The position numbers and the translations under genes are program-made. A stretch of 64,000 bases of DNA from Diplolepis rosae (lineage: Eukaryota > Arthropoda > Insecta > Hymenoptera > Diplolepididae): contig JAPYXD010000262.1 of the NCBI GenBank assembly GCA_030998225.1, positions 248,001 to 312,000 on the forward strand. The letters are read 5' to 3'. Positions within the stretch are counted from its first letter, which is position 1, and each line of letters begins with the position of its first letter. Shown piece by piece: positions 13,101-23,235 of this stretch. Below the pieces are notes generated by a model. That model had not been told where the DNA came from. It searched no databases and was given only the letters and a program-made list of their open reading frames with translations.

Positions 13101-16100
13101 CCAAAAACTTTTCATTCTCCTTTTCACCCGCGACGTTCAACAAGTACAACACTTTTTCTATCACTCTGCTAAACTTGGCTTATTCTACTGCCTCACCTCA
13201 AGGTGCACTCGGGTGGTCCTCCTGAACGCACCCTTCGAAGTTCACTTGAATCAATTCAAAATTAAAAATGTTGCTTTAATAACTCTTTGGCAGTAACTAA
13301 ATATTTTATGCAAAAAAGTATATCGAATTTTACGCTGGCTTGTTAAGCAGATTTAATTTTATAACATAATCTATAAAATCAGGACAATCATAAATTCTTT
13401 GAATAAACTGTCGACCTACAAAAATTGATTTGTATTGTCAAGGCCATGGATCAGTCAGACCATGTGACTAAATTATACATTACTCGTTCATGTAATATAA
13501 CTTTTGTAATTTATAAAATATCATTCTGAAAATTTGGAAAACATAACAGAAGATCACACGGTCTAGTTGATCCATGGCCTTAAAAATTTGTCTACTGGAA
13601 GTAAATAACAATTTAATTGACTTTTATTTTTTTAACAGTATTTAAATACTAAACTATCTAAAGATTGCTAATTGCTAGGGCCGGCTGAAAACATAAAGTG
13701 GCTTCTAAATTTGCCATTGTTAAAATAAATATTATTATGTAATTTTAAATTACTTACTGTACAAGAGGAGAAGGTCTAGTAGAATTAGTGGCAGTAACAG
13801 GGCTCGAAGAAATGGCAGACCGCCTAGCTTTGATTTGATTCAACTTATCACCTTGAGTCAGTGCTGCTAATTTAGTCGTAGCACTCGTAGTCGTAGTCGT
13901 AGTTGTAGGAATAGAATCCTCCAATTTCATAGCATCTACTCGATGCATAATCCCGGATACATTATCTTGTACCATTCGAGAATTCTTCAAGCTTGTCAAT
14001 GATGTCCCAGTTGCTCTTGCCACTTTAGAATAAATTCCAAATTCATGGACAGGGTTTCCATTTTCATGTTGAAGTGGTTCCTTGCGCAATAAATGAAGAT
14101 AATCCTCTTTTCTAAAACATAGATATTGTCCTATTAATAGTTCCATTCCATTACACATAAAAATATCGGTCTTAAATCATCTAGCGGAAATTTAGAACCA
14201 ATGTTATTAGTTTTCTTTATGAAATACTATGAGAATATTGTCGAATGGACTTTATTTCATTTATATCTAGGCTTTAACATTTGAAACATTAAAGATTCAG
14301 AAAAATACAATACACAGCACTTTAATCACTATAATTTTATATGACGAAAAAATGTGTTGCTGGTATCAGTGGAATCGTTAATGTTACGCTTAGCATAATG
14401 TAAATTGCAATTATCAATTATTCATAATAAAAATTGAATTTTTAGCCAAGACTGAAAAAAGTGACGAATTATAAGGTAATAATATACGAAAAGTATCTTG
14501 CGGAACTTAAAAATAGTTTCATTAGTATGCACAAAATTGAAACTTACTCCTCGAGCCACTGTTGTTGATGACCAATTACAGAACCTGGCCTACAAATTCT
14601 AATCCAAGCGATAGTTTCATGTGCAGTCAAATGATAGTGCTTCATAATATAACATCCTATTAAAGTTCCTGTTCTTCCAAGACCAGCCTTGCAGTGCACA
14701 GCGACGGCACCAGTAGCATTTTCTGATATTTTCAAAAATTGTCTAACTATGGCTATTGTTGGCGGCGAACCATCAACAAAAAATAATTCTTTGTGGTCGA
14801 AGCCAGCTTCTGTAAAACTTGCAGCGTCATACCTTTTCTTATTCAATCTAACTATTGTGGAGACATTATGACGCCGAAAATAATTAAAGTACGATTCCGG
14901 AGCATGAAGAAGATAGCCTATAAACAAATAGTTTTCTGTTGGAAAAATGTATGATGAAAATATAAAAATGTAAACAAATCAATTAAGTTAATTATATTAG
15001 GTTGTAGATAGAAATAGAGATTACCATTCTCTATTTTAAAGCTGGCATGTGGCCCACAGAAAGCTATAAACTTTTCAGGAAGAATCCAATTTAAATCTCC
15101 GTTTTCGACTCTTTCGAAATATTCATATTCTTTGAGATTAAAATCTCGGAAGTTGAAAAAGCCAAGTTGATGACACTTGTATATAGCACTGAGGCAATCT
15201 TTGAGGGATATTCTGTAACATGGATCACTCATCGAGGCGTCACGAAACATCTCAAAAGGTGGACTATCTGGACTACTTGTTAATAGGCCATAGGCCTCTT
15301 CCGCTGTACGTTTGCAATACAGCACCTATTAAATAATTTATCCTAGTTGAAAAATTGTTTACTCTTAATTTATATTAGAAACACATCGACTCTGCATTTC
15401 CAAAAATAAATAAAAAATGCAGGCTATAATAATTAGTTTCACTATGGTACTATTATATATGAAAAGACTCAAATGAGTGAGAAATAGTAGAAGTAAAAAT
15501 TTGATGCAAGTTTATGGAGAATGCATCCATAAATATAGTACAATATTCATTGAAGAGTGTATATGGTAAATTCAATTGGTTTTAAGTCAGAGAAAAACAT
15601 ACCTACTTCTTTGATTAATAAAAATGGATAATTTAAAACCTAAAGGAGGCATTTCTGAAAATAAGAAACAGTAATAATATTTATACTTGAAATATAACTC
15701 GGGTAGGTGCTCACCCATATATGCTTGGAGCGATAAATCGGGATCCGGAGAACTCTTAAATGAAAGGCCAGAAGTCATATGATACGGCACGCTTACGGAA
15801 AGGGCCAGTCAAAATATGACTGTCTGGCGGTTCGATGTATCACAGAGAGATCACTCAAATGGTTAGAGGGGCGCATCCGGATTCTCGAAATCTGAATAAC
15901 CTACGTCTGGCCATCTCAGAAAACAACTGGAGTTTCGGTATAAGCAGGTTATTAAGCCAGGTGTAATTCCTCAAGACGAATCTGTTTGTAAAGAGTACTT
16001 TTCTGAGCCCCAAGGGGCACTTCCCTGCCACTGATAGCAGAAAAGATATATGAATAAACTTTATGCAACGCAGAACCATTTCATAAGTGGAATACGGGTT

Positions 16101-18378
16101 CTCTTATAAAGGCGCAGAATTGAGACTTGAGCAATGCGATGGAGAAACCCATGTCTCGGAGGCACGGAACGACAACCTTGAGGCAATCATTCAGAATATC
16201 CATGAATGCCAAATCCTGGCTTTGGGATAAAAAGGACATAGGTATTCTTCCTCGCAGTAAAGAAAGAGGACAGACGTAGCATGCGATTGACCAACCTCAA
16301 AATAGGCCATCAAAACCCGGGACGGAACTGGTGTTACACGATGCGAGAGTTGCTTTAAATTCTCTCAAAGATGACGGATCAGTCTCAGGGCCCTTCTTCA
16401 AAGTCCTTAGGAACAATATGCTTCTGTAAAATATAGTTCAGTAAGAACCCTGTGCTAGTTTAGTGAAAAAATCTTTTTTGACACAGTGTGCGTAAAATGC
16501 GTTTTTACACACCCATATGAGTGCGTAAAACGGCTTATTACGATACAGTGTGCGTAAAATAAAAAAAAATTATATATATTTTATAATTCATGAAATGCAA
16601 TAGTTTATTTCAACAACTAATTAATTAATTAATTAATTTTTTTTCTGTTATTATGAACTGTGCTTAACTTGCGAATTAAATTAAGCTGTATGAAGTTACG
16701 AAACGCCTTATAAACATTTATTGTGTATTTCATTTTGAAAATAACACATAATTAAATATAATAATTTTCACAAATAATTTCAATTAATTTATTCCAATCA
16801 TCCTTCTACAGAATTATGTAATTAATTACCCTTCTAATTATCCCTATATGGGGGGGGGGGGGGCTTCGCTCCCTGCACCCCCACCAGGGCCTGCAGCCCT
16901 GGACCCGCTCTTCCGCCCACGCCACCCCCTTTAGTCTCCATCAACCTTACTTTCGTCATATTGTCTCATATCATTGAAACGCATTTTACGCACACTGTGT
17001 CAAAAAATATCGTATGCAACTCGTGCGTGCGATTTACCCACTTGTGGTGATCACGTTGAACTCGTGCCCGGCTTCGCCGGGCACTCGTGCACGTTATCAA
17101 CACGCGTGTGTAAAACCGCATTTTACGCACATGTTGCATAATATACTATTTCGCCTAAGCGCCCGCTGAACACTTTGACCCTGCTTCGCCGGCCAATACA
17201 CTCGAGGAGGCAGTAAACCAGGCAGTCGATGATCGTTGCTCAAATTTTGCACGCTCACTCAAAAATTAATACTTCATGAACCCGTGAAGATTTTTTAGTT
17301 TGATGATTTTAATGAAAACCACCAACCTGAAGATGACCTTTACTAAATATCAAATTTTTTCATTAATTTTCCTAGATTTTTCCAATCGTTGAAGTTAAAG
17401 TACGAAATTCCATCAAAATCGATATTTTTTTGTCATTCTCACGTAACAAGTCAATGCCCAGAGGCCAAATACGTTCACCTAGGGCATATTTAACATTAGT
17501 TTTTGATAGGACGCATTCTAACTGGTCTGATATCTTCCGACTGTAGTGTATATAAATTTTTTTCTACTAAAAAACGTAATAAACATAACTTATCTAAATT
17601 CATTTGAGTCAATTCTAAAATTACTAAAAAAATAATAGAAAAATATTAATCGTGTTAAGTGCGATTTTATTATTAATAAGCTATGAAAGTAAGAAGTATC
17701 AGAAGTAGAGTGAACCAAGTCCAGCATTTAATAATATTGTTTGTAATAACGTAGCAATTGTAAGTTTTTTAAGAAAACCCGATAAAATAATTTTAAATAA
17801 ACATTATACTATATCAATGAAACAATAAAAATAATGAGAAGTTGATGTTTCATTAATTACATTTATTTAAATTTAAGGCAAAATTTCTCAAATTCGGCTC
17901 CATGGTCTTGATTCACTAACTCCAAACCCTCCATAAGTAATAGATGAAATCAATGAAATATCTTACCGCATAACTTCCAGCTAGAAACGCAGCATTTACC
18001 CTCTTTTCAGCATTTAATGTCGTGCAATGGACTACTTTTTTTTTACTTAACGAAACTGCTTTCAATTTCCTGTTAACTTTTTGACAATAGCGATACAGCA
18101 TGGCAAGGTTTAAAGGGCCAAAGTCTGCATAAAAATTTTCATAGACCAACTCATCGTCTATACTAAAATAGTGCGTATTGGTCGTATGTTTTATTTTTTC
18201 TAGTGAGCGTACTGTGACAAAATACAGTCGATCTAAAACAAGGACAAAAGTATATATAGAGTTTAAAAATGTAGAATATAAATTAAATCAAAATTATAAC
18301 AAAATTGAGGTTCAAATTTTGTGCAATACCTTTTATGATCTCTGCAGGTCCAATTAAAACTTTATTCAATTCCTCCAT
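375..18378 (-). CDS. CDC14: CDC14-type dual-specificity protein phosphatase (3' end outside window)
   Basis: CDC14 dephosphorylates CDK-type phosphoserine-proline sites and acts in mitotic exit, cytokinesis and cilia. I assembled seven coding exons on the minus strand: 18378-18330 (start ATG), 18232-17967, 15325-15025, 14917-14548, 14111-13758, 1170-925 and 638-375. All junctions are GT-AG and in phase, giving about 616 codons so far. The N-terminal half holds the family stretch [19 protein letters not shown]. The exon at 14917-14548 carries the catalytic P-loop [10 protein letters not shown] (near 14665-14700) followed by [11 protein letters not shown]. The tail is Ser/Thr/Lys rich, as in other CDC14 proteins. 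The last seen exon ends in a good donor (GTAAGT at 374), so more exons lie to the left. Intron 5 is 12.6 kb and full of transposons. A possible upstream non-coding exon and promoter lie near 20.3-21.1 kb. Identification is very secure; the order and use of the last two exons is less so. Confidence 0.93.
1171..2640. other. Intron sequence of CDC14, no gene seen
   Basis: AT-rich intron DNA with T-runs and a stretch of unclassified repeat-like sequence at about 1780-2240. The open frames here are short and show no domain. The splice acceptor of the 1170-925 exon lies at its left edge. Confidence 0.6.
2698..4107. mobile_element. Decayed THAP-domain DNA transposon with inverted ends
   Basis: The stretch is bounded by inverted copies of TATGGCCGCTACCACGGA (2698-2715 and complement at 4090-4107), continuing with about four more matched bases inward. 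A weaker outward similarity (ATTGG...TTAGCATGC near 2642-2665, complement near 4163-4187) suggests the inverted ends may be longer. Inside is a spliced gene starting with a THAP zinc finger, the DNA-binding domain of P-element-like transposases. I found no convincing target duplication and no RNase-H catalytic core, so this looks like a non-autonomous or truncated relative. Confidence 0.6.
2820..3881 (+). pseudogene. THAP zinc-finger protein, frameshifted
   Basis: Exon 1 (2820-3093, ATG start) encodes a THAP domain: Cys-Val-Pro-Asn-Cys near the N terminus, then C-S-L-H-F and a following DDYSFP, the C2CH zinc ligands of this family. A donor CAG/GTAATT follows. Exon 2 (3498-3602) begins after TTTCCTACAG and ends at AGA/GTGAGT. 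Exon 3 starts at 3672 after TTTACAG and has a possible donor at 3882 (GTATGT). Exons 2 and 3 agree in phase, but exon 1 ends one base out of phase with them, so the spliced frame meets a TAA near 3522. One extra base in the ATTT/A-run near 3519-3532 would explain it. No catalytic domain is seen. It is probably the broken gene of the surrounding element. Confidence 0.6.
4234..4565. mobile_element. Foldback MITE with ~130-bp inverted arms
   Basis: The ends GGTGCATTTATACCTCTGTC and the complement at 4546-4565 start two long arms that pair through GACCGGTGCGGACAGAAAAT and again through GTTCGCAGAACG. The centre is near 4400. It abuts the 3' end of a mariner remnant. No coding capacity. Confidence 0.8.
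4571..4995 (-). pseudogene. Mariner-type transposase remnant with internal deletion
   Basis: The minus strand from 4995 reads the mariner helix-turn-helix region ([20 protein letters not shown], then [12 protein letters not shown] and GMKRVAAR). It jumps after a stop near 4765 to the C-terminal part ([33 protein letters not shown]) at about 4715-4571. The central catalytic part, including the first Asp motifs, is missing. The third Asp motif YSPDLAP is kept. There are stop codons and a frame change, so it is dead. Terminal repeats were not identified. Confidence 0.85.
5140..5271. mobile_element. Short foldback MITE
   Basis: The inverted ends CACAGAAAAAAATGTATAGC and CAGCTACACATTTTTTTGCG (complementary with a few mismatches) enclose about 130 bp without coding capacity. 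Confidence 0.55.
5272..6533. other. CDC14 intron, mostly featureless
   Basis: AT-rich intron DNA. At 6262-6310 there is one copy of a small hairpin-type repeat (GCGATTACACGTGTAG) that recurs inverted at 9697-9808 and 10327-10412. It lies just outside the big palindrome, so it may once have belonged to that element's outer end. Confidence 0.5.
6534..9679. repeat. Large palindrome, ~1-kb arms, right arm split by an insertion
   Basis: The left arm runs 6534-7578. Its reverse complement starts at about 7605 and runs to about 8266, then resumes at 9244 and ends at 9679. The symmetry point is 7591-7592 (7541 pairs with 7642, 6915 with 8268). The loop is about 25 bp of G-rich DNA. Arm identity is high, with one ~45-bp extra piece in the right arm near 9523-9568. 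No protein domain is visible in the arms. The open frames there are mirror images of each other. It is probably a foldback-type element; arm homogeneity suggests either a recent origin or gene conversion. Confidence 0.9.
8267..9243. mobile_element. 977-bp TA-flanked element inserted in the palindrome arm
   Basis: It begins CAATTCTACTGAATCTCTAG and ends with the complement, with inverted ends of about 50 bp. TA flanks both sides (8265-8266 and 9244-9245), and the uninterrupted target can be read in the opposite palindrome arm near 6910-6925. The interior at 8620-8970 is packed with CACTGAT/ATCAGTG repeats in both orientations. No transposase. The TA duplication points to a Tc1/mariner-type MITE. 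Confidence 0.8.
9697..9808. mobile_element. Small hairpin repeat, copy of a local family
   Basis: The arms GTGTAATCG...AACGAGACT...GTATAATT pair with the complement at 9765-9808. Further (half) copies lie at 10327-10412 and 6262-6310. No coding capacity. Confidence 0.5.
9969..10307. mobile_element. MITE with CACGGAGAAA ends and TA duplication
   Basis: The left end CACGGAGAAAGAAATCATGT and the complementary right end (GATTTTTTTCTCCGTG) are flanked by TA at 9967-9968 and 10308-10309. The inverted ends are about 34 bp and include TAAATTTAACACGG. The interior has repeated CTCCGTGTTAC-like motifs in both orientations. It looks like a Tc1/mariner-type non-autonomous element. Confidence 0.85.
10498..12684. 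mobile_element. 2.2-kb element with 20-bp inverted ends
   Basis: The left end AATAGTATATTATGTGCCTA and the complement of the right end (AATAGTATATTATGTACCTA, at 12665-12684) match in 19 of 20 bases. The interior includes a GC-richer block with GAAGCCGAG repeats (10550-10610), palindromic GCGCATGC motifs, a poly-G run (about 12378-12390) and a nested MITE (11346-11603). A related end sits at about 17129-17160. No transposase was recognised. Confidence 0.55.
11346..11603. mobile_element. Foldback MITE with ~115-bp arms
   Basis: The ends GCGGAAAAAAATAGTTTAGT and ACTAAACTATTTTTTTCCG start a nearly continuous hairpin through TACAGGCATTTACGGAAC, with only about 25 bp of unpaired centre. It is nested inside the 10498-12684 element. 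Confidence 0.8.
12731..13230. mobile_element. 500-bp element with perfect 15-bp inverted ends
   Basis: TGCGTTCAGGAGGAC at 12731-12745 is the exact complement of 13216-13230. Similarity continues inward (ACCCGGGT versus ACCCGAGT). The target duplication is not clear. The one open frame inside shows no domain. Superfamily unassigned. Confidence 0.6.
13440..13582. mobile_element. 143-bp MITE
   Basis: AAGGCCATGGATCA at the left and its complement at the right, with further partial pairing of GACCATGTGA and TCACACGGTC. It lies in the CDC14 intron just 5' of the 1170 exon side, 175 bp from the exon donor at 13757. Confidence 0.55.
15690..16435 (-). pseudogene. Non-LTR retrotransposon reverse-transcriptase remnant
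   Basis: Minus-strand pieces in several frames resemble a LINE reverse transcriptase. [10 protein letters not shown] looks like the early RT motif, [10 protein letters not shown] like the FIPKPGK segment, and [19 protein letters not shown] like the segment after the catalytic YxDD box. The latter is missing, so there is an internal deletion. Frames change repeatedly. It lies in a CDC14 intron on the same strand as the gene. Confidence 0.45.
16474..17007. mobile_element. Element with TTGACACAGTGTGCGTAAAA ends
   Basis: TTTTTGACACAGTGTGCGTA at the left pairs with the complement at about 16984-17007. The interior holds a TTAA microsatellite (about 16617-16640) and a G-run followed by CGCTCCCTGCACCCCCACC near 16851-16885. 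A half-related GCGTAAAATGCGGTTTTACA sits at about 17100-17125. No coding capacity. Confidence 0.65.
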
Positions 18379-18939
18379 AGTAATTGGCTGTATTTTTACA
18401 ATAATGCAGAAAGTAAAGAAGTTTCAAATGCCCTTTCGAAAAATATATAAATCCGTACTTATCCTAGAAAGTGGATTGAAGTTTATTGTATAACTCTCAA
18501 TTGACTATCTTCACAGAAAAAATTGTATTGTAGCTACTTTTCCTAGTGCGATGCTAAATAAAGTGTAAACCCGAACAGTTAGGGTATTTTTATTTAGAGC
18601 CAGAGAAACTAAGAGCACTTAAGTATATAATGATAAATTCAAAGTTCACAAAAATTAATTCAAAAATCGTAAACAAAATCAAGCTAAAGCCTTCATTTCT
18701 AAATTGATTTTAAAGCTTTTTCTAAAAAATACTCTGAAAAAAGTTTCATATTGGTCCATTCAGGTCGATTTTTCATTTTCGTTTCGTGATCAATTTTATA
18801 TCACACAGAGAAAAATTATTCTATCTGATATTAACAAGATGCTCATTCCTATTCAACGGATGAAAAACATCCGTTTAATACCCACAGGCACCCAGATAAG
18901 GGTCTGGGTGTGGCTCAATGCAGATCTTACTGTCCCCAG

Positions 18940-19075
18940 CTCTACCCAAGGTTTTTAGATGCTTTTTTCCAGTGCAATTTCCTATCCAGGATCACCCCTA
19001 AATATTTAACTTGCTCCGAAATTTTCAAATCTATCCTTCCAAACTTTGAACCTATCATCTGACCCATGCACAGGT
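18940..19075 (-). pseudogene. Non-LTR retrotransposon RT fragment
   Basis: The minus strand reads RIDLKISEQVKYLGVILDRK then LHWKKASKNLG before a stop. Y-L-G-V-x-L-D is the hallmark segment downstream of the catalytic box in LINE reverse transcriptases of the Jockey/R1 type. It sits between weak CACAGAGAAAAA-type ends (about 18804 and 19190) that resemble the 9969 MITE ends, so it may have been carried inside a MITE-like element. Confidence 0.7.
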
Positions 19076-19732
19076 TACTATTTGTATTACATCATACAAA
19101 CAGTAAATCGCACGAGTACAATATTTTATTCTTCAAATAGGTATTAGAATCTTTATAATAAATCGGTCGAATGCCTTTTTCTCCGTGTAGTAAACGACAC
19201 AAAAATATTTACCCTTTCATACAATGCAGAAATGTCTGAAGGAATAAAATTTTTGCAGGGTCTATCCGTGTCAAACAAGGTTAAAGCCGACCAATGAAGA
19301 CAACCAGTTACTATGTTCGGAAAGCGGCCGAGCTGTTTATTGTATTACCTAGCCAGAACCAGACAGAATTTAACAAGTCACTGACCTAAAAAATATTGTC
19401 TTTAAATTCCTATAAGAGGAATTAGAGATATGTTATCCGAAAATATATCATACTTTACTAAAATTATTGATTTTTCTAGGCAAATCAAATTTATCATGTA
19501 TCAGGTTGCTAATCCATGACCATTCACTTTTATGACATGTGACCAGAAAATAAAGTACGTCACCAAAAACTTATTTGCAATAGTTACAATTCTTCGCCTA
19601 AATTAAAAAAATAAAATAGTACAATTTTCGTCTGGTGATAGAGAATTTTAAGTACCTGAAGAGGATGTCGTAGACATTAAAACGTTAGCAGTGATATATT
19701 TTTAATACTGCGTGTACCTATACAGTGGTCAC

Positions 19733-19878
19733 GAGTAGGTTGCAGAATATGAATTATATACATAGTATAAAATAGTTTATCATACAATGCAATTTTATCA
19801 ATCGGCAAAACAGTTTATATACGGTATACTATTCTTAACACTATGTTCCTATTCTGCAGCCCACTCGTGGCCACTCTG
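19733..19878. mobile_element. 146-bp TA-flanked MITE
   Basis: CAGTGGTCACGAGTAGG at the left pairs with the complement CAGAGTGGCCACGAGTGGG at the right. TA flanks at 19731-19732 and 19879-19880. No coding capacity. Confidence 0.75.
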
Positions 19879-20279
19879 TATATTCGCAATACGGCCTGAC
19901 CGGGATCAGACCCTTGACATCCGACTGAGAGACCCAGACACAATGTTTACATGAGATTATTTCTTTAGGCTTGTGTCATGAACTGAAATACATTAGAAAA
20001 CCATAAAAGGTCGATTCATAGACATAAATTTAATATAAATCACTCCATAATCAGTTAAGAAACGAAGACTTTAGCTAAATTATTTTCGAAAAACCATTTC
20101 TGAACTCGTGTATAGTACCGCGGCGTTATAAGTGCCTTGTAAGCGTTCACTTCACGAGGACACAATAACAATAATATTAGATAATTCAATTTAATGAATT
20201 CTATAATACCTGTTTCGCTCTCGTTAAATAATCCTATTACACAGATCAAAAGTTACAAAACAGAGTTAAGTTAGGAAAC

Positions 20280-21100
20280 GAATCTCCGGTAGAGCTGGAG
20301 ATTCAAGTCTGCTATCTAGCCTGCATAGTTTGTGTCTTCTCGTGATCTGCCAGTTTGAGTGATCTAAGTTAACCTGTCGTCATTGTTGATACATTTATGA
20401 TATTAGTATTATTTTATATTTAGTAAATTTTGGAAGCATCATTATTTACCGCTAGAATGGAAAGTTGTTTTTAGTTGCGCTGCCATCTTGGTCATTTTCC
20501 GCACTTGTGTATGTTTAACGCCTACAGATTTCTATAATGCGATCTAAACTACGCACTCTACTTTGTATGCGCTGTCGCCCATAATATTCAATTTTGAAGA
20601 ACACACCTTTCTTTACTCAATTATTTGCACTAACTAACATTTTTTGACTTTGAAGTTTTGCATTAGTAAAGTTTGTTCCGATCACAATGTCGGTTAAAAT
20701 CGTTCCAAACGACTTTTTGAAACTCTTGAAACGTATTTGTACGTATTCGTCAGATTTGTAAGATCAGAGATGAGTTGGGAGATTGCTAAAGTAATGGAAT
20801 AAGAGAATTTCACCAGAGATGAGTTGGGAGATTGCTAAAGTAATGGAATAAGAGAATTTCACAAAAGTGGGCTGATAAACGCGCCCTCTGAACGCGTTGC
20901 GCAAAAGGTGTACTTTACGCGTCGGTAAATAATGAAAGTTAGAAAATCCAGAAATGATTTACCATCAGAATTTCTATGGAGGGGCAGCGGCGCGTGATGC
21001 CCTTGTTTCTTCCTCGTCGCTCTTGCACGCGAGAACGACACGTCCCACTTCTCCTTATTCTCCACGCTTCCTTCAAGCAATGTTATTTTTAGATTTCACG
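20280..21100 (-). promoter_or_regulatory. Candidate CDC14 promoter / 5' non-coding region
   Basis: This stretch is less AT-rich than its surroundings and lies about 2 kb upstream of the CDC14 start codon. On the minus strand it contains CCAAGATGGCAGC (20479-20491), which matches the YY1/Pho-type AAGATGGC core-promoter motif. No coding exon was recognised. Assignment to CDC14 is inference from position and strand only. Confidence 0.35.
20766..20863. repeat. Perfect 49-bp tandem duplication
   Basis: AGAGATGAGTTGGGAGATTG... is present twice in direct succession with no visible differences until the last base. The same stretch occurs once more, inverted, at about 41880-41925, so the unit comes from a dispersed repeat. 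Confidence 0.85.
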
Positions 21101-21942
21101 CTTTCGGTTATCGAGTCGGAATTGAGAATTGTGTATTTCTGTCGAAACCGTGCAAAAGAGGCGCGAAGCAGACGACAATTTCAAATATACGAAATATGTT
21201 ATTTAAGAATCAACACTTTTTTTCCCGATATTTTTGGATAAAATCTGCCTAAAATAAAAATCTGAAATATCGTGTGAAATTTTATAAGCATTTGAACACT
21301 TCAAAAATAAACTTTCAGTAAAATTTGATGCCAATAAATGTTCCAAATTTGAATCAATATATATTTTCCTATTCAAATTTCCATATTTCTTATCAATTTT
21401 GTGCATTTAAAAACTTTTTAGTTAGAGAGATATTTTCTATTAAGAAGAGATAAACATAAATTTCAAGTTTAAAATTTACATTCTCAGTTTTATGTTAGCA
21501 ATATTTTCATCTCACATTTTTGTAGCTTAAGCACAGACTTTTCATTAAAAAAATGAAATGGTCTATGGAAAGGAAAAATTTTCTAACAGATGTGGATAAA
21601 TTAAGAAGCTAAAATATGTGTTCATGAATATCTTCATATGAACATGTAAATATTTATCGATATTAAATTTTACATAAAAATTTTTGTCCGAAGTGTTCAA
21701 ATCTTGTTACAATATGACAAGCTCATATGGACGAGTTAAATTTTTTTAATGAAATATTTTGTAATTTTTAATTTGTCTGTTCTTCTGAAATCGGAGGAAG
21801 ATTTGAACAGTAAACAACAAATTTTCCAATGGAATTCAAGGTCAATGAATGCTTAAAGTTTTATATTAAAATTTTAATTACAAAATTTTGAAGCTTTGTA
21901 ACTATAACATTTTTTGGAATTTACATCTTCTACATGACAATT

Positions 21943-21991
<49 letters not shown>

Positions 21992-22732
21992 CCATCGGAA
22001 ATTACAGAGGTTGACCTGGAGTTTCAACTTTCGTTAAAGTGATTTATTTTATAGAAAGATATTACAAAAGAAATTTTAATTTAGATCTCTTTGAAGGAAA
22101 TTAATAAGTATGTAAAAAAATTAAAATTTTAAAAGATTTTTTTTAGTATGTCTTCATAGTGATTTTTTAACCTAATTAAAATATTTTTAGAAAGTCTTTT
22201 CTGGATTCTATATGCTGGGGTTGAACATGTTACAAAAAGTCGTGTAATTTTAAAAATGTGTATCCCCATACCAATGAAATCTTAAAGTGTGCTGTTCGAT
22301 AAAATATTAGATATAATATATTTTACTTTTGAATAATCAAACCTTTTATTTATACTTATATATTGAAATTTTCATTTATAATATGTTATGTATTCTGAAA
22401 GTTTTTTCAAAATGTTTTATTCTAAAGGATTTATTTTCAATTTTCCTTCATACCAAATTAAAGTTAGTGTACGATTTCGTGTGCTAATTTTGATGTAATT
22501 TATGTATTTTTCAAATATTTAAACCTTTTATACTCAAACATTCAGAATTATTTTGAATTCAAAATGTTTTAATAAATTTCATTGGCTTTAGGGTCCATAA
22601 ATGAAGAAGTCTATTGTAAATTAAATCAAGGGTCATTACAATTTACTATTTTAATTGTTTTAATAAAACATTGAATAATTTAAAAACATTAAACATATTA
22701 ATACGTTCATAGTTACATACTTAAGTTTTCGA

Positions 22733-22785
22733 ATGCACCGGGATTCGAGCCCGGGTATTTCGATTGCCGGTCGACTGTATGTACA
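22733..22785 (-). other. tRNA T-arm-like fragment (possible tRNA-derived SINE or pseudo-tRNA)
   Basis: The minus strand reads CCCGGGCTCGAATCCCGG. This is a perfect 5-bp stem with a 7-nt TTCGAAT-type loop, which also matches a pol III B box (GGTTCGAATCC, one mismatch). No cloverleaf with acceptor and anticodon stems could be completed. A similar motif (GGGCTCGTATCCC) is at the centre of the hairpin at 57432-57573. Confidence 0.4.
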
Positions 22786-23129
22786 TTCGTGTAAAAATAT
22801 TAAATATTTTGAAAATGTTTTTTCAAGTATTTTACTTTATAGTAATGATTCGGCGAATTTACTTCACACTGAATAAATCTCAAAGTGCAAGATCGCATGA
22901 GAACTCAAATACAATTTATGCTTTTTTTGTAATATTTAAAACCTCTCTTTACACAGATCCTTCCATCGGAAATTAGAGGTTCATATGTTATTTAAGCTAT
23001 TGTTAAAGTAACTTAATTTTTATAATAAAAGGTTAATATTTTTTCATGATACTAAAATAAAAGTTAACACAGGTTTGCTTCTAATAAGCCCAAGTTAAGA
23101 GCATAATATTAATTTTGTAAAAATATACT

Positions 23130-23235
23130 ACAAAAAATCTGCCCGCTTCGTGGGCAAATTCTCATCGCGCGCTTCGCTTGCAAGTTTGAGCGCGCCTGGG
23201 GCGCGTGATTCGATCGTCGCACTCGGTCTTATATT
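23130..23235. repeat. GC-rich island of the dispersed repeat
   Basis: In AT-rich surroundings this block has CTGCCCGCTTCGTGGGCA, CGCGCGCTTCGC and GAGCGCGCCTGGGGCGCG. Matching blocks lie at 41345-41460 (inverted) and 47501-47590. A second motif, GCGCTTCGCGCTCGATT, occurs about 280 bp further along in each copy (23500, 41125 inverted, 47790). Confidence 0.75.

Noticed and set aside
15587..15790. Open frame on the minus strand between CDC14 exons, considered as an extra CDC14 exon
   Set aside because: The exon ending at 17967 splices in phase to the one starting at 15325 with continuous family similarity (SYA then [13 protein letters not shown]). The frame does not resemble CDC14 and overlaps retrotransposon remnants.
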